Of a DNA stretch of 64,000 bases, positions 28,849 to 38,163 are shown one piece after another. The stretch lies in NCBI RefSeq assembly GCF_039621855.1, contig NZ_CP155071.1, positions 2,666,001 to 2,730,000 on the forward strand. The letters run 5' to 3'. The position numbers and the translations under genes were made by a program. The notes under the pieces were generated by a model. That model saw only the letters and a list, made by a program, of their open reading frames with translations. It did not search any database and was not told where the DNA came from. Source of the DNA: Erwinia sp. HDF1-3R (lineage in GTDB: Bacteria; Pseudomonadota; Gammaproteobacteria; Enterobacterales; Enterobacteriaceae). The number at the start of each line of letters is the position of its first letter. The first letter of the stretch is position 1.

Positions 28849-30093
28849 ATGAAAATACTCACCATTAGTCATGCTCTGCCTCAGGCACGTTATCAGCGTT
28901 GTCCACAATGCGATACCCTTTTTTCCTTGCCGGATGTGAAATCAAACGAGTCTGCGCACTGCCCGCGCTGCAATGCACGCATCCTGAACGGTCGCGACTG
29001 GTCAATGACCCGTCTGACCGCCATGGCCGTCACCATGCTCTTGCTTATGCCGTTCGCCTTTAGTGAGTCGCTGGTTTCTATTCGGCTGCTCGGCACCAAT
29101 ATCAGCGCAACCCTGATTGGGGGCATTTATCAGATGGCCCAGCAGGGCAACGTGATCACCGCCTCTATGGTGGCGTTCTGCACCATTGGTGCGCCGGCGA
29201 CGCTGGTGGCGTCAATTGCTTACCTCTATTTCGGCAAAAAGCTGGGGATGAATCTTCGCCCGGTACTCTTAATGCTCGAACGGCTGAAAGAGTGGGTCAT
29301 GCTGGATATCTACCTGGTGGGTATTGCCGTCGCCTCAATTAAAGTGCAGGACTACGCCAGCATCACACCCGGCCCCGGACTGGTGGCCTTTATCTCGCTG
29401 GCAGTGCTCAGCCTGGTCACCCTGATTCATATGAACATTGAGCAGCTGTGGCACCGTTTTTATCCACAGCCGCAGCCGCAGGTTTCACCCGATAAGCTCA
29501 GGGTATGCCTGAGCTGCCACCATACCGGGCTACCTGACGAACGCGGACGCTGTCCCCGCTGTCATACTCCGCTGCGCCACCGTCGCCGCTTTAGCCTGCA
29601 AAAATCCTGGGCGGCGCTAATAGCGGCGATAGTTCTGCTCATTCCGGCCAACCTGCTGCCCATTTCTGTTATCTATCTGAATGGTGCCCGTAAAGAGGAC
29701 ACCATACTGTCAGGGATACTCTCGCTGGGATCGGGGAATGTGCCCGTCGCGGCAGTGGTTTTTATTGCCAGTATTTTAGTACCCTTTACTAAAGTGATTG
29801 TCCTGCTGACGTTGTTGATCAGCATACATTTTAACTGTGAACAGGGTCTTAAAACCCGTATCCGGCTACTGCGAGTGGTTACCTGGGTTGGGCGCTGGTC
29901 TATGCTGGACCTGTTTGTCATCTCGTTAACCATGTCGCTGGTCAATCGCGATCAGCTTCTGGCTTTTACTATGGGACCGGCGGCCTTCTATTTTGGCTCA
30001 TCGGTCATACTTACTATCCTTGCCGTTGAGTGGCTGGATAGCCGTTTACTTTGGGATGCTCATGCAACAGGAAACGCCGACTACACCGACTGA
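28849..30093 (+). CDS. letA: Lipid transport inner-membrane protein LetA (YebS)
   Basis: LetA belongs to the PqiA family and works with the MCE tunnel LetB in moving lipids across the envelope. Two zinc ribbons are visible: C18/C21/C38/C41 near the N-terminus, and CLSCHH...CPRCHT near residue 220. Each is followed by a four-helix membrane module. The length is 414 residues (E. coli 427). Its 3' end overlaps the letB start by 32 bp, implying a coupled operon. Confidence 0.94.
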   Translation: MKILTISHALPQARYQRCPQCDTLFSLPDVKSNESAHCPRCNARILNGRDWSMTRLTAMAVTMLLLMPFAFSESLVSIRLLGTNISATLIGGIYQMAQQGNVITASMVAFCTIGAPATLVASIAYLYFGKKLGMNLRPVLLMLERLKEWVMLDIYLVGIAVASIKVQDYASITPGPGLVAFISLAVLSLVTLIHMNIEQLWHRFYPQPQPQVSPDKLRVCLSCHHTGLPDERGRCPRCHTPLRHRRRFSLQKSWAALIAAIVLLIPANLLPISVIYLNGARKEDTILSGILSLGSGNVPVAAVVFIASILVPFTKVIVLLTLLISIHFNCEQGLKTRIRLLRVVTWVGRWSMLDLFVISLTMSLVNRDQLLAFTMGPAAFYFGSSVILTILAVEWLDSRLLWDAHATGNADYTD

Positions 30094-32698
30094 CGCACGT
30101 ATAAAGAGACGGCGCAGAATTTCACCGTTCTGGCTGCTGCCTTTTATTGCGCTGCTTATCGCGGGCTGGCTCGTCTGGACGAATTACCAGGAGCGCGGCA
30201 CCACGGTCACCATTGATTTTGCCACGGCTGACGGCATCGTCCCAGGCCGTACGCCGGTGCGCTATCAGGGCGTAGAGGTCGGGCTTGTGCAGGGCATCAG
30301 CATGACTGACGATCTGCGCACCATCAAAATCAAGGCCAGTATCAAGAGCGATATGCGCGATGCGCTGCGCGACGAAACGCAGTTCTGGCTGGTGACGCCC
30401 AAAGCATCACTGGCAGGCGTATCGGGTCTGGATGCGCTGGTGGGCGGCAACTACATCGGTATGATGCCGGGCAAGGGCAAACCGCGTGAGAATTTCGTCG
30501 CGCTGGATACGCAGCCTAAATACCGCGTTAACACCGGCGAAATGCTCATTCATCTGCATACGGCCGATCTGGGATCGCTGAACAGCGGCTCGCTGGTCTA
30601 TTTCCGTAAAATTCCCGTTGGCCGCGTTTACGACTACAGCATTAATGCGGGTAATCGGGGCGTTACTGTCGATGTGCTGATTGAGCGACGCTTCACTAAT
30701 CTGGTGAAAAAGGACAGCCGCTTCTGGAATGTCTCCGGGCTTAAGGCAGATGTTGGGTTAAGCGGGGCGAAAGTGCAGCTGGAGAGTCTGGCGGCGCTGG
30801 TGAACGGTGCCATCGCCTTTGACTCGCCGGATGCCTCACCCCAGGCAAAAACGGATGATAACTACGATCTCTATCCCGACCTGGCGCACAGCCATCGTGG
30901 GGTGGTGATTGCGCTGGATCTGCCTGACGGTAAAAATCTGCGAGCCAACAGTACGCCGCTGATGTATCAGGGGTTGGAAGTAGGCACCCTGACCGCACTC
31001 AATTTGCAGCCGGGCGGCAAGGTAACCGGTGAACTGACGCTGGATCCGTCCGTTACCGGGCTGATGCGTACCGGCACGCGTATTGAAATGCGCAGCCCTA
31101 AAATCAGCCTGACCGACAGCAGCCTCAGCAGCCTGCTGACCGGCAATACGCTGGAGCTGATCCCCGGCGACGGTGAGCCGCAGGATCGCTTTACCGTCTT
31201 GCAAAGCAACGCTGCGCTACTCCAGCAGCCGGACGCCATTGCGGTGAAGCTGACCGCCCCCGAAAGCTACGGCATTGATGCAGGGCAACCCCTGATGCTG
31301 CACGGTATGCAGATTGGCCAGGTTGTCAGCCGCGATCTTACCGACAAAGGGGTTAATTTCAGCGTGGCCATCGCGGCTAAATACCGCCATCTGGTACACG
31401 GTGACAGTAAGTTTATCATCAACAGCCGGCTGGACGTGAAGCTGGGACTGGACGGGATGGAAGTGCTGGGTGCCAGCGCCAGTGAATGGGTCAACGGCGG
31501 CATACGGCTGGAGCCTGGTAACAAGGGTGAAGTGAAATCCAGCTACCCGCTCTATGCCAATGCGGAGAAGGCGGCGGAGGGTATTACCACCAATCAGCTG
31601 CCCACCACCCTCACCCTGACAGCCAACAGCCTGCCCGATATTCAGGCCGGTTCCGTGGTGCTCTACCGCAAGTTCCAGGTGGGCGAGATCGTAGATGTCA
31701 TTCCGAAAGCCAGCCAGTTTGACGTGCGCGTGCATATCAAGCCGGAGTATCGCAATCTGCTCACGGCGAACAGCGTGTTCTGGGCTGAGGGCGGCGCGCG
31801 CGTACAGCTTAACGGCGGCGGACTGACGGTCCAGGCTTCACCGCTTAACCGTGCGATAAAAGGAGCGATCAGCTTTGATAACCTGACCGGCGCGGGCATC
31901 GGCCTGACCAGTAAAGACAAACGCGTGCTCTACGCCTCTGAGACGATGGCGCGTGCGGTAGGCAGCCAGATTATGCTGCACACCTTTGATGCCAGTAAGC
32001 TTTCACCCGGTATGCCGATTCGCTACCTTGGCATAACCATTGGGCAGCTTGAATCGCTGGCGCTGAATCAGGATAAAAACCAGGTGATCGCAAAAGCCGT
32101 GCTTTACCCTGAATACGTGAATGATTTTGCGCGCTATGGCAGCCGCTTCTCGGTGGTCTCGCCGGTTATCTCCGCGGCCGGGGTTAATCATCTTGATACG
32201 CTGCTGCAGCCCTATATCAATGTCGATCCGGGTAAAGGCCAGGCGCAGCGCACCTTTGAACTTCAGGAGTCCACCATCACCGACGCGCGCTATCTTGATG
32301 GCCTGAACGTGGTAATGGATGCGCCTGAGGGCGGCTCGCTTTCCGTGGGTACACCGGTGCTGTTCCGCGGAATTGAAGTGGGTACCGTGACCGGCACCTC
32401 TCTGGGCGCAATGGCTGACCGGGTGCAGATAACCCTGCGGATCAGTAAAAAGTACCAGCATCTGGTGCGTAATAACTCGGTCTTCTGGCTGGCCTCGGGC
32501 TATAACCTGAAATTCGGTCTGATCGGCGGGGTGGTGAAAACCGGCACCTTCCAGCAGTTCATTCAGGGCGGCATTGCGTTTGCCACGCCGCCAACGATCC
32601 CGCTGGCGCCGCAGGCCACCTCTGGCAAGCACTATCTGCTGGAGGACGAAGAGCCGAAAGACTGGCGTAAATGGGGGACCGCGGTTCCCGCTAAATAA
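30062..32698 (+). CDS. letB: MCE-domain lipid tunnel protein LetB (YebT)
   Basis: LetB forms a hexameric tube spanning the periplasm. The 878-residue protein has one N-terminal TM helix ([18 protein letters not shown]) and seven MCE repeats, each starting with a strand plus a G-x-P-x-R/Y-Q-G-like turn (for example [28 protein letters not shown]). The length agrees with E. coli YebT. I start at ATG 30062 (MQQETPTT), aligning with the E. coli MSQETPAS. The ATG two codons earlier is possible; the frame further upstream lies within letA. Confidence 0.95.
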   Translation: MQQETPTTPTDARIKRRRRISPFWLLPFIALLIAGWLVWTNYQERGTTVTIDFATADGIVPGRTPVRYQGVEVGLVQGISMTDDLRTIKIKASIKSDMRDALRDETQFWLVTPKASLAGVSGLDALVGGNYIGMMPGKGKPRENFVALDTQPKYRVNTGEMLIHLHTADLGSLNSGSLVYFRKIPVGRVYDYSINAGNRGVTVDVLIERRFTNLVKKDSRFWNVSGLKADVGLSGAKVQLESLAALVNGAIAFDSPDASPQAKTDDNYDLYPDLAHSHRGVVIALDLPDGKNLRANSTPLMYQGLEVGTLTALNLQPGGKVTGELTLDPSVTGLMRTGTRIEMRSPKISLTDSSLSSLLTGNTLELIPGDGEPQDRFTVLQSNAALLQQPDAIAVKLTAPESYGIDAGQPLMLHGMQIGQVVSRDLTDKGVNFSVAIAAKYRHLVHGDSKFIINSRLDVKLGLDGMEVLGASASEWVNGGIRLEPGNKGEVKSSYPLYANAEKAAEGITTNQLPTTLTLTANSLPDIQAGSVVLYRKFQVGEIVDVIPKASQFDVRVHIKPEYRNLLTANSVFWAEGGARVQLNGGGLTVQASPLNRAIKGAISFDNLTGAGIGLTSKDKRVLYASETMARAVGSQIMLHTFDASKLSPGMPIRYLGITIGQLESLALNQDKNQVIAKAVLYPEYVNDFARYGSRFSVVSPVISAAGVNHLDTLLQPYINVDPGKGQAQRTFELQESTITDARYLDGLNVVMDAPEGGSLSVGTPVLFRGIEVGTVTGTSLGAMADRVQITLRISKKYQHLVRNNSVFWLASGYNLKFGLIGGVVKTGTFQQFIQGGIAFATPPTIPLAPQATSGKHYLLEDEEPKDWRKWGTAVPAK

Positions 32699-32703
32699 GT
32701 CAT

Positions 32704-32732
32704 AACGGGCAGCCAGGCTGCCCGTTTTTTTT
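32704..32732 (+). terminator. Terminator of letAB
   Basis: CGGGCAG-CCAGG-CTGCCCG is followed by eight T residues, six bases after the letB stop. Confidence 0.93.
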
Positions 32733-32785
32733 ACGTCCCCCGCCTGTGGTAAACTCCCTGCACTTTATCCCAGCGGAATTTTTCA

Positions 32786-34225
32786 GTGTCCCAATCTTCC
32801 CGAGTCTATTTCCCCGAGTCATTTCTCGACCAGATGCGCACCCTGCTGCCCGATGCAGCGGATTATGAGCGCTTTATCGCTATCAGCCAGCAGCCGCTGC
32901 GTCGCAGCATTCGCGTCAATACGTTAAAAATCACCGTCGAGGCATTTCTGCTGCTGGTTGAACCGTACCGCTGGGCACTGACGCCCATTCCCTGGTGTAA
33001 AGAAGGTTTTTGGATCGCACGGGAAGACGCCGATGCCCTGCCGCTGGGCAGCACGGCGGAACATCTCGCTGGCCTGTTTTACATTCAGGAAGCCAGCTCA
33101 ATGTTGCCGGTCACCGCGCTGTTTGACGGCATGCCAGAGCCCGAGCGGGTGATGGACGTTGCCGCTGCGCCCGGCTCCAAAACCACGCAGATTGCCGCCC
33201 GCATGGGTAACCGGGGCGCCGTGCTGGCCAACGAGTACTCTGCCAGCCGGGTGAAGGTGCTGCATGCCAACCTCAGCCGCTGCGGCGTCAGCAATACCGC
33301 GATTGCCCATTTCGACGGTCGCGTATACGGCCCGGCCCTGCCTGAAAGCTTCGACGCGGTACTGCTGGACGCGCCCTGCTCGGGTGAAGGCGTTATCCGT
33401 AAGGATGCGGATGCACTGCGCAACTGGTCGCCCGAAAGCACGGCTGACATTGCTGCCACCCAGTACGATTTAATCGACAGCGCTTTCCATACGCTGCGTC
33501 CGGGCGGCACGCTGGTCTATTCCACCTGCACATTGAATCAGAGTGAAAACCAGCAGGTCATCGCCTGGCTGATGGCCAAATATCCCGACGCGGTGGCGAT
33601 TGAGCCGCTTAACGGGCTGTTCGCGGGCGCAGAGCGCGCCGCTACGCCGGAGGGTTTTCTGCACGTGTTCCCGCAGATTTTCGACAGTGAGGGCTTTTTT
33701 GTGGCGCGCCTGCGCAAGCTGCAAAGCGTTCCGCCGATGCCCGCGCCGGGCTATAAAGTCGGCAAACTCCCCTTCTCCCCGGTCAAAAACCGGGAGCAGC
33801 AGGAGATCAGCGCGGCAGCAGCAAAAGCGGGACTGGTATGGAACAGTGCGACACACAGCCTGTGGCAGCGCGATAAGGAGCTGTGGCTCTTTCCGCAGGC
33901 GATAGAATCCCTGCTGGGTAAAGTGCGGTTTTCACGTATCGGCATCAGGCTGGCAGAAACCTTCCCTAAAGGCTGGCGCTGGCAGCATGAAGCCGTGATT
34001 GCGCTGGCGAACCCGCACGCCACCAACCGCTTCGAACTGACGCTTGCCGAAGCCGAAGAGTGGTACAGAGGACGGGATATCTACCCGGAACGGGACCTGC
34101 CGGGAAGTGAAATTTTGGTCACCTGCCAGCATCAGCCTGTCGGCATAGCTAAAAAGGTGGGAAGCCGGATAAAAAATAATTATCCGCGCGATCTGGTGCG
34201 CGACGGAAAACTTTTCTCATCCTGA
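32786..34225 (+). CDS. rsmF: 16S rRNA (cytosine-C5)-methyltransferase RsmF
   Basis: RsmF methylates C1407 of 16S rRNA with SAM. The 479-residue chain equals the E. coli length. It shows the SAM site [17 protein letters not shown] near residue 120, motif [12 protein letters not shown] and motif [10 protein letters not shown], whose two cysteines are the release and catalytic residues of the NOL1/NOP2/Sun family, and then a C-terminal PUA-like region. The start is GTG at 32786 ([10 protein letters not shown]). It ends 4 bp from convergent pphA. Confidence 0.95.
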   Translation: MSQSSRVYFPESFLDQMRTLLPDAADYERFIAISQQPLRRSIRVNTLKITVEAFLLLVEPYRWALTPIPWCKEGFWIAREDADALPLGSTAEHLAGLFYIQEASSMLPVTALFDGMPEPERVMDVAAAPGSKTTQIAARMGNRGAVLANEYSASRVKVLHANLSRCGVSNTAIAHFDGRVYGPALPESFDAVLLDAPCSGEGVIRKDADALRNWSPESTADIAATQYDLIDSAFHTLRPGGTLVYSTCTLNQSENQQVIAWLMAKYPDAVAIEPLNGLFAGAERAATPEGFLHVFPQIFDSEGFFVARLRKLQSVPPMPAPGYKVGKLPFSPVKNREQQEISAAAAKAGLVWNSATHSLWQRDKELWLFPQAIESLLGKVRFSRIGIRLAETFPKGWRWQHEAVIALANPHATNRFELTLAEAEEWYRGRDIYPERDLPGSEILVTCQHQPVGIAKKVGSRIKNNYPRDLVRDGKLFSS

Positions 34226-34229
34226 TGGC

Positions 34230-34877
34230 TTACTGTATCTGCGCCAGCGTCAGCGAGTGACCAAAAACAGCACCGGTATCTATATAGTGCTGATTGAAAG
34301 CGTGAAGCGGCGTATCAAGGGGCGTATGACCAAAATAAAAGGCATCCGCCCCACGGATCTCCGCACCCGTTCCGTTTTGCAGGCGTTCAAGACGGGTCCT
34401 GCTCCAGACCACGTCGGTGGCATCCACCGCGGCCCCCCAGGCGTAAACGGCGGCGGGGTAATCGGCATGAGCGACCACGACAATGCGGCTGCCCTGCACG
34501 ATATGCAGGATCAGCGGCAGCAGGCGGCACTGGCTCAGCGCATGCTTTGCCTCGATCATGCCCGGCCCGCTCAGCTCATAAAACCAGTCGCCACCGTTTC
34601 GAATCCACGAACTGTGCTGTCCAACGGTCAGCGCAGCGATCGCCATTTCTTCATGATTACCCCTTACACTGCGAAACCACGGCTCAGTCAACAGCGTCAG
34701 GCAGCCGAGACTGTCCGGCCCCCGGTCGATCAGATCGCCGACGGCGACCAGCAGGTCCTGAGAATAATCAAAATTCACCTCACGCAACCTTTCATCCAGC
34801 AGTTGCCGACAGCCGTGCAGGTCGCCGACGATATAGATATGTCGCCAGCTTTCACCGTTAAGAGACTGATAGATCAT
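34230..34877 (-). CDS. pphA: Serine/threonine protein phosphatase PphA
   Basis: PphA is a PPP-type metallophosphatase; in E. coli it signals protein misfolding through the Cpx pathway. The 215-residue product shows the metal motifs in order: GDLHG (near residue 20), GDLIDRG, GNHE, a His in VVAHADYP, and GHTPL. I start at ATG 34875-34877; a TTG five codons earlier is possible. The C-terminal HYIDTGAVFGHSLTLAQIQ is typical. E. coli yebV and yebW, which lie between rsmF and pphA there, are absent. Confidence 0.92.
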   Translation of the reverse strand: MIYQSLNGESWRHIYIVGDLHGCRQLLDERLREVNFDYSQDLLVAVGDLIDRGPDSLGCLTLLTEPWFRSVRGNHEEMAIAALTVGQHSSWIRNGGDWFYELSGPGMIEAKHALSQCRLLPLILHIVQGSRIVVVAHADYPAAVYAWGAAVDATDVVWSRTRLERLQNGTGAEIRGADAFYFGHTPLDTPLHAFNQHYIDTGAVFGHSLTLAQIQ

Positions 34878-34975
34878 AATGAGACCGCCCAAACATTTCC
34901 GGAAATTATTGACTGTATGTTTAAGATTAACCTCCTACAGTGTAGGCAGTTTACCGACGAGGGTAGTATGAGCTT

Positions 34976-35083
34976 ATGAGCAGCCGTAAACAGTTTTATT
35001 GCCTGCTGGCGGTCATTACCGTGGGGAGCGTGCTGGTGATTGAGGGGCTGGCGAGACTGGTGCACCTGATTATTGTGGGATAA
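34976..35083 (+). CDS. Putative 35-aa membrane miniprotein
   Basis: ATG 34976 opens a 35-codon frame encoding MSSRKQFYC followed by one hydrophobic helix (LLAVITVGSVLVIEGLARLV). The basic N-terminus suggests N-in topology. A good GAGGG site is placed for an ATG at 34967 that reads only Met-Ser-Leu-stop, and that stop overlaps this start as TTATGAG. Translation could be coupled through the three-codon frame. I do not recognise a family. Confidence 0.4.
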   Translation: MSSRKQFYCLLAVITVGSVLVIEGLARLVHLIIVG

Positions 35084-35091
35084 AGCCAGGG

Positions 35092-35132
35092 GCAGCGTCA
35101 GCGGTGAATCAGAGTGATTCACGCCTGACGCA
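35092..35132. terminator. Hairpin between convergent small genes
   Basis: GCGTCAG...GTGAATC pairs with GATTCAC...CTGACGC around a 5-base loop, with a two-base internal mismatch. It lies between the 35-aa and 99-aa genes, which converge. There is no T-run. Confidence 0.45.
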
Positions 35133-35144
35133 ACGATAACGGGA

Positions 35145-35444
35145 TTACCTGGCTTTCAGGGCCCGCGGGTTTTTGCGCAGCGACGCCGACCAGTTATACT
35201 CTTTAATCTCACTCTCTTTCGCAGAGGCAGGCTTGCGAGGCTTGCTGGCGATAACCGCTTTAGTCGTCTCCTTCACTACGCGATCTTTCATCACCAAACG
35301 CTTAGCTTCCTTCAGGATCTCTTTTTCCTCTTTCTTGCTGGCGATATGCGCCAGTTTAAGCGTCAGATGCTTCACTTTGGCTTGAACCAGCTCTTTCTCG
35401 GCATCGGTAAACTGGTCAATCGAAATTTCTTTGTCACTTTTCAT
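35145..35444 (-). CDS. Hypothetical 99-aa charged protein
   Basis: I do not recognise this protein. It is 99 residues, rich in Lys and Glu, with a predicted helical core (FTDAEKELVQAKVKHLTLKL, then KKEEKEILKEAKRLVMKDRV) and a basic Lys/Pro/Ala tail ending NPRALKAR. There are no cysteines and no membrane segment. An RNA- or DNA-binding role is possible from charge alone. Codon use looks host-like, unlike the genes that follow to the right. GGAGCC lies upstream of the ATG. Confidence 0.6.
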   Translation of the reverse strand: MKSDKEISIDQFTDAEKELVQAKVKHLTLKLAHIASKKEEKEILKEAKRLVMKDRVVKETTKAVIASKPRKPASAKESEIKEYNWSASLRKNPRALKAR

Positions 35445-35848
35445 CAGGTTGGCTCCAGGCCATTACGTACGGACGCAATTGTCGTGTATCGGTCTTGCCT
35501 CCTGAGGGTAGAGCCTTGACGCACGATTAACAAGAGAAAGCGCATATTTCGTGCGGAATAATCGGAAATTCGTTGACTATAGTCTTAAATCTGAGGTAAA
35601 CGCGGCCGATTGTGCTGACATGTTAGCTGGCTGGGTAAATGATCATCGCCTGCAAAAGCAGGCATTATGGGTTCAATTTGTCGCTGATGTTTCCAGCGTG
35701 TATGGCTGGAACGCGATCGAATATTCTCCCATCCCCTCATTAACCTTCTTCATCCTTTACTGCAACGGCGTCAGTTCATCCCTCAAAAATACCAGAACAC
35801 ATAGCAGACGAAGCGTGGACTTAAGATCAATTGATTAAAATGGAATGT
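35445..35848. other. 404-bp junction between host-like and foreign DNA
   Basis: Base composition changes here from host-like to AT-richer accessory DNA. A 95-codon GTG-started frame (35551-35838) has no recognisable domain and a low-complexity end, so I do not call it. No repeat matching the right end of the prophage was found. Confidence 0.4.
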
Positions 35849-36289
35849 TTAATTCTCCCAATCAATCATTTCATCCAGCCTTTTCAATATGTCAGGGAAA
35901 AAGCTCTCATTAAGACCAAAACTGCCTTTAACCTGAACGCTGTCAGCATGGGGCTCTGGGCGAAGAATAAAATTGATAGTTACGCTATCAATAGTATTTT
36001 CATTGGTCAGTATCATGTCGAGCTGATTGATATCACTCCGATAGTTAAACGGCTTGAGTTTCTGCTGATTGATTATCGCCTGATGAAAAGCTGAGAATTC
36101 CTTTTTGAGCATTTTAAGTTCACCGACGGTAAACTCTGTCTTGAACGCTACCTTCAGGCCGCTAACCGAAAATTCGACCCATGACTGTATCCAGTCCCAG
36201 TGATGGTTAACTGGATCGGCTTCGTTATCCACTATGCGTTCAAAGGGATCGATAGCGAATGTAAACTCTTCATTCCTGATATCAAACAT
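35849..36289 (-). CDS. Possible immunity protein (WapI-like), 146 aa
   Basis: The 146-residue acidic protein is rich in Asp, Glu, Asn and aromatic residues, with alternating strand-like segments (WVEFSVSGLKVAFKTEFTV, then SVTINFILRPE). It contains a WDWIQSWVEFSV-type block and a late GSFGLNE...LKRLDEMI segment. This resembles WapI-family immunity proteins that guard against Rhs/WapA or T6SS toxins; I recall the pattern only loosely. It sits next to a 71-aa fragment and near hcp and a T6SS effector gene, which supports the idea. Confidence 0.45.
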   Translation of the reverse strand: MFDIRNEEFTFAIDPFERIVDNEADPVNHHWDWIQSWVEFSVSGLKVAFKTEFTVGELKMLKKEFSAFHQAIINQQKLKPFNYRSDINQLDMILTNENTIDSVTINFILRPEPHADSVQVKGSFGLNESFFPDILKRLDEMIDWEN

Positions 36290-36306
36290 GGAAATTTCCC
36301 TGTCAG

Positions 36307-36522
36307 CTAATGAAAATATTTAAAATGAGATATGGTCCAGTCTGATTCCCTGACTATTACTTCAAATTTGTATTTCTGATGGACGTATTCACGACGCTGC
36401 CTATCGTAGCGTAGTTTATAAATATCCGTTTCATAGCGGAACATCCCCTTTCCTTCACGGGGATCTGCCGTACGCTTACCATAACGAATAACTTTCCCCT
36501 CTGGAGCCAGACTAATTTTCAC
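36307..36522 (-). CDS. Hypothetical 71-aa basic protein, possible toxin remnant
   Basis: The GTG-started 71-residue frame encodes a basic, aromatic protein (TDIYKLRYDRQRREYVHQKY) with no signal or membrane segment. An in-frame stop lies directly before the GTG and no ribosome site is evident. It may be the displaced C-terminal end of a toxin whose immunity gene is the next one (18 bp away), or a non-coding frame. Function is unknown. Confidence 0.35.
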   Translation of the reverse strand: MKISLAPEGKVIRYGKRTADPREGKGMFRYETDIYKLRYDRQRREYVHQKYKFEVIVRESDWTISHFKYFH

Positions 36523-36683
36523 TCAGGGTTTGAGGTCCAATCATGTATAAAACTACGCTTGTGAATTAAATTACTGATATATAACAATTTCCTTTTATTT
36601 TGACGGTTTGAATGATCTAAGCCAACGTCAGGTTCACTTAATCAGAATAAAATACGATCTTTATCAAACAAAAGGATATATAG

Positions 36684-37172
36684 ATGCCAATCCCTGCTAA
36701 CATGTGGCTCAAGGACGACGGCGGTGCAGACATTAAAGGGTCTGTTGATGTTCAGGATCGTGAAGGCAGCATTGAAATTATCGGTTTATCCCACGGCTTA
36801 ACGCTGCCAGTTGATGCTGCGAGCGGTAAAATCACCGGTACCCGCCAGCATTCATCTATGATGCTTGAAAAAGAAATTGATAGTTCTTCTCCATATCTCA
36901 ATCGTGCAGCTGCTACAGGGCAGGCGCTGCAAATCGCTGAAATCCGTTTTTATAAAATCAATGATGCGGGGCAAGAGGTTTGCTATTACATCATACTTCT
37001 GGAAAACGTTAAGGTAACGAGTGTAAACAGCTCTATTCCTAACACGAAGCTATCCAGTTCACAGCTAAACCATGTAGAACACGTCAGCCTCAATTACGAA
37101 AAAATCACCTGGCACTACGTAGACGGTAACGTGAAATTTGCCGATGCGTGGAACGAGCGAAAAACTGTTTGA
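36684..37172 (+). CDS. hcp: Hcp-family type VI secretion tube protein (orphan)
   Basis: This 162-residue protein begins MPIPANMWLKDDGGADIKGS and has the Hcp core phrases KEIDSSSPYLNRA, FYKINDAGQEV and EKITWHYVDG. Hcp hexamers form the inner tube of the T6SS and can carry effectors. No other T6SS structural gene is in the window, so this is an orphan copy serving a system encoded elsewhere. AAAGGA lies seven bases before the ATG. The adjacent convergent genes encode a T6SS-type effector and its likely immunity protein. Confidence 0.9.
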   Translation: MPIPANMWLKDDGGADIKGSVDVQDREGSIEIIGLSHGLTLPVDAASGKITGTRQHSSMMLEKEIDSSSPYLNRAAATGQALQIAEIRFYKINDAGQEVCYYIILLENVKVTSVNSSIPNTKLSSSQLNHVEHVSLNYEKITWHYVDGNVKFADAWNERKTV

Positions 37173-37184
37173 AAAAACATGCAG

Positions 37185-37442
37185 CTATCGGCGTATTTTT
37201 CTGATTATTCGAATTGTGGCTATGTAGCAGACCATGGCGAATGCTAGCGAGCAAATAACCCAAGCCAGGGCCCATAAATCATCAAAGTTTTCCTGGCTTA
37301 CATTCCCATCCAGCCACTCTGCAAAATGTTGTGTAGTTTCGAGGCTGATAAACTTAGCAGGATCTATTAATCTCGCCCCGATGTAGCACAACAGCACAAA
37401 CCAAACCAGATGGGCAATTCTACGAGCAAATGTTATAGCCAT
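37185..37442 (-). CDS. Small membrane protein, likely immunity to the Tlde1-type effector
   Basis: The 85-residue protein has two TM helices (AHLVWFVLLCYIGARLI and LAWVICSLAFAMVCYIA) separated by a roughly 30-residue acidic loop that would face the periplasm, and ends in basic IRKIRR. It starts inside the 3' end of the effector gene (23-bp overlap). The ATG 37440-37442 has GAGG upstream; the TTG at 37451 is a poorer start. Adjacent overlapping placement after a peptidoglycan-targeting effector is the classic immunity position, which is the main evidence. Confidence 0.6.
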   Translation of the reverse strand: MAITFARRIAHLVWFVLLCYIGARLIDPAKFISLETTQHFAEWLDGNVSQENFDDLWALAWVICSLAFAMVCYIATIRIIRKIRR

Positions 37443-37938
37443 TACAGACAACCTCGATCTTGCCGTAGGCCATAAGGTCTTTCATGCACGGGACATGAAT
37501 CTGCGGGGTATTGATCAGGGCATTGCGGAGTGTGCGGAAATCAGCGTTACTAACAAGTGTTATACAGCCGTCTGATAAAACGCCCGGATGTAGCCTGAAA
37601 TGCTCGCGTTTGACTCCTTCTATCCATGTAGAATCATCAATACTCCAGTCATTAGGGTAAAGCGCGAACCATTCTGAACGGGCGAACTCCGCGCCGCTAT
37701 GGTATTTGTTGTAAGTGTCTTTAAAAAAAGCAATTATTTTCGAAACGGGGCCACCGCTGCCTCGTCCTACGATCCAATATCGCCCCTCGGGGATTGGACC
37801 ATCTCCCGGATGTTTCCCACAACCGCCCCGGTTTTTATAAGCACCATTGCCGGAGAATGCCATCAATGTACCTACCCCGGGAAAAGATAATGGCGCTATA
37901 TCTGCTCCGTTGAGTAAAAACTTTCCATTTAAAGCCAC
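37420..37938 (-). CDS. DUF2778/Tlde1-type T6SS effector (L,D-transpeptidase fold)
   Basis: The 172-residue protein matches the DUF2778 pattern: N-terminal MALNGKFLLNGADIAPLSF, then GKHPGDGPIPEGRYWIVGR, and the catalytic segment HFRLHPG..SDGC, which supplies the His and Cys of the L,D-transpeptidase-like dyad. Tlde1 effectors cleave peptidoglycan tetrapeptides and exchange D-amino acids in rival cells. There is no Sec signal, as expected for delivery by T6SS. The neighbours are a likely immunity gene (overlapping) and an orphan hcp transcribed towards it. Confidence 0.8.
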   Translation of the reverse strand: MALNGKFLLNGADIAPLSFPGVGTLMAFSGNGAYKNRGGCGKHPGDGPIPEGRYWIVGRGSGGPVSKIIAFFKDTYNKYHSGAEFARSEWFALYPNDWSIDDSTWIEGVKREHFRLHPGVLSDGCITLVSNADFRTLRNALINTPQIHVPCMKDLMAYGKIEVVCNGYNICS

Positions 37939-38163
37939 TGAAGTTCCTTGATATTTTTTATATTCGCCTATGGTAGCGCCAACTACGACTCAATAGATTG
38001 AACTACAGCAAGGAATTTTTCATTATTCTGCTTGCTCGAAAGAGCCTTATGGCAGAAGAACAGACCGAATACTAATCATGGTTATAAATATCAATCACTT
38101 AGATGGTGAGATTGCTACAAAATGACTACGATGTCACATTGACGGACTAGACAATTATGTAAC
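37939..38163. other. Gap between T6SS cluster and prophage side
   Basis: There is no gene here. The left end of the prophage may lie in or near this 225-bp AT-rich gap. An AGACCGAA at 38062-38069 recalls the start of the sdsR terminator stem, but the match is too short to call attL. Confidence 0.35.

Noticed and set aside
35551-35838. 95-codon GTG frame in the host/accessory junction
   Set aside because: No domain, no ribosome site, low-complexity end, and no neighbour that gives it a role.
38062-38069. AGACCGAA resembling the sdsR terminator, as attL
   Set aside because: Only eight bases agree with 60713-60720 and the flanking A-run expected on the host side is missing, so chance is likely.
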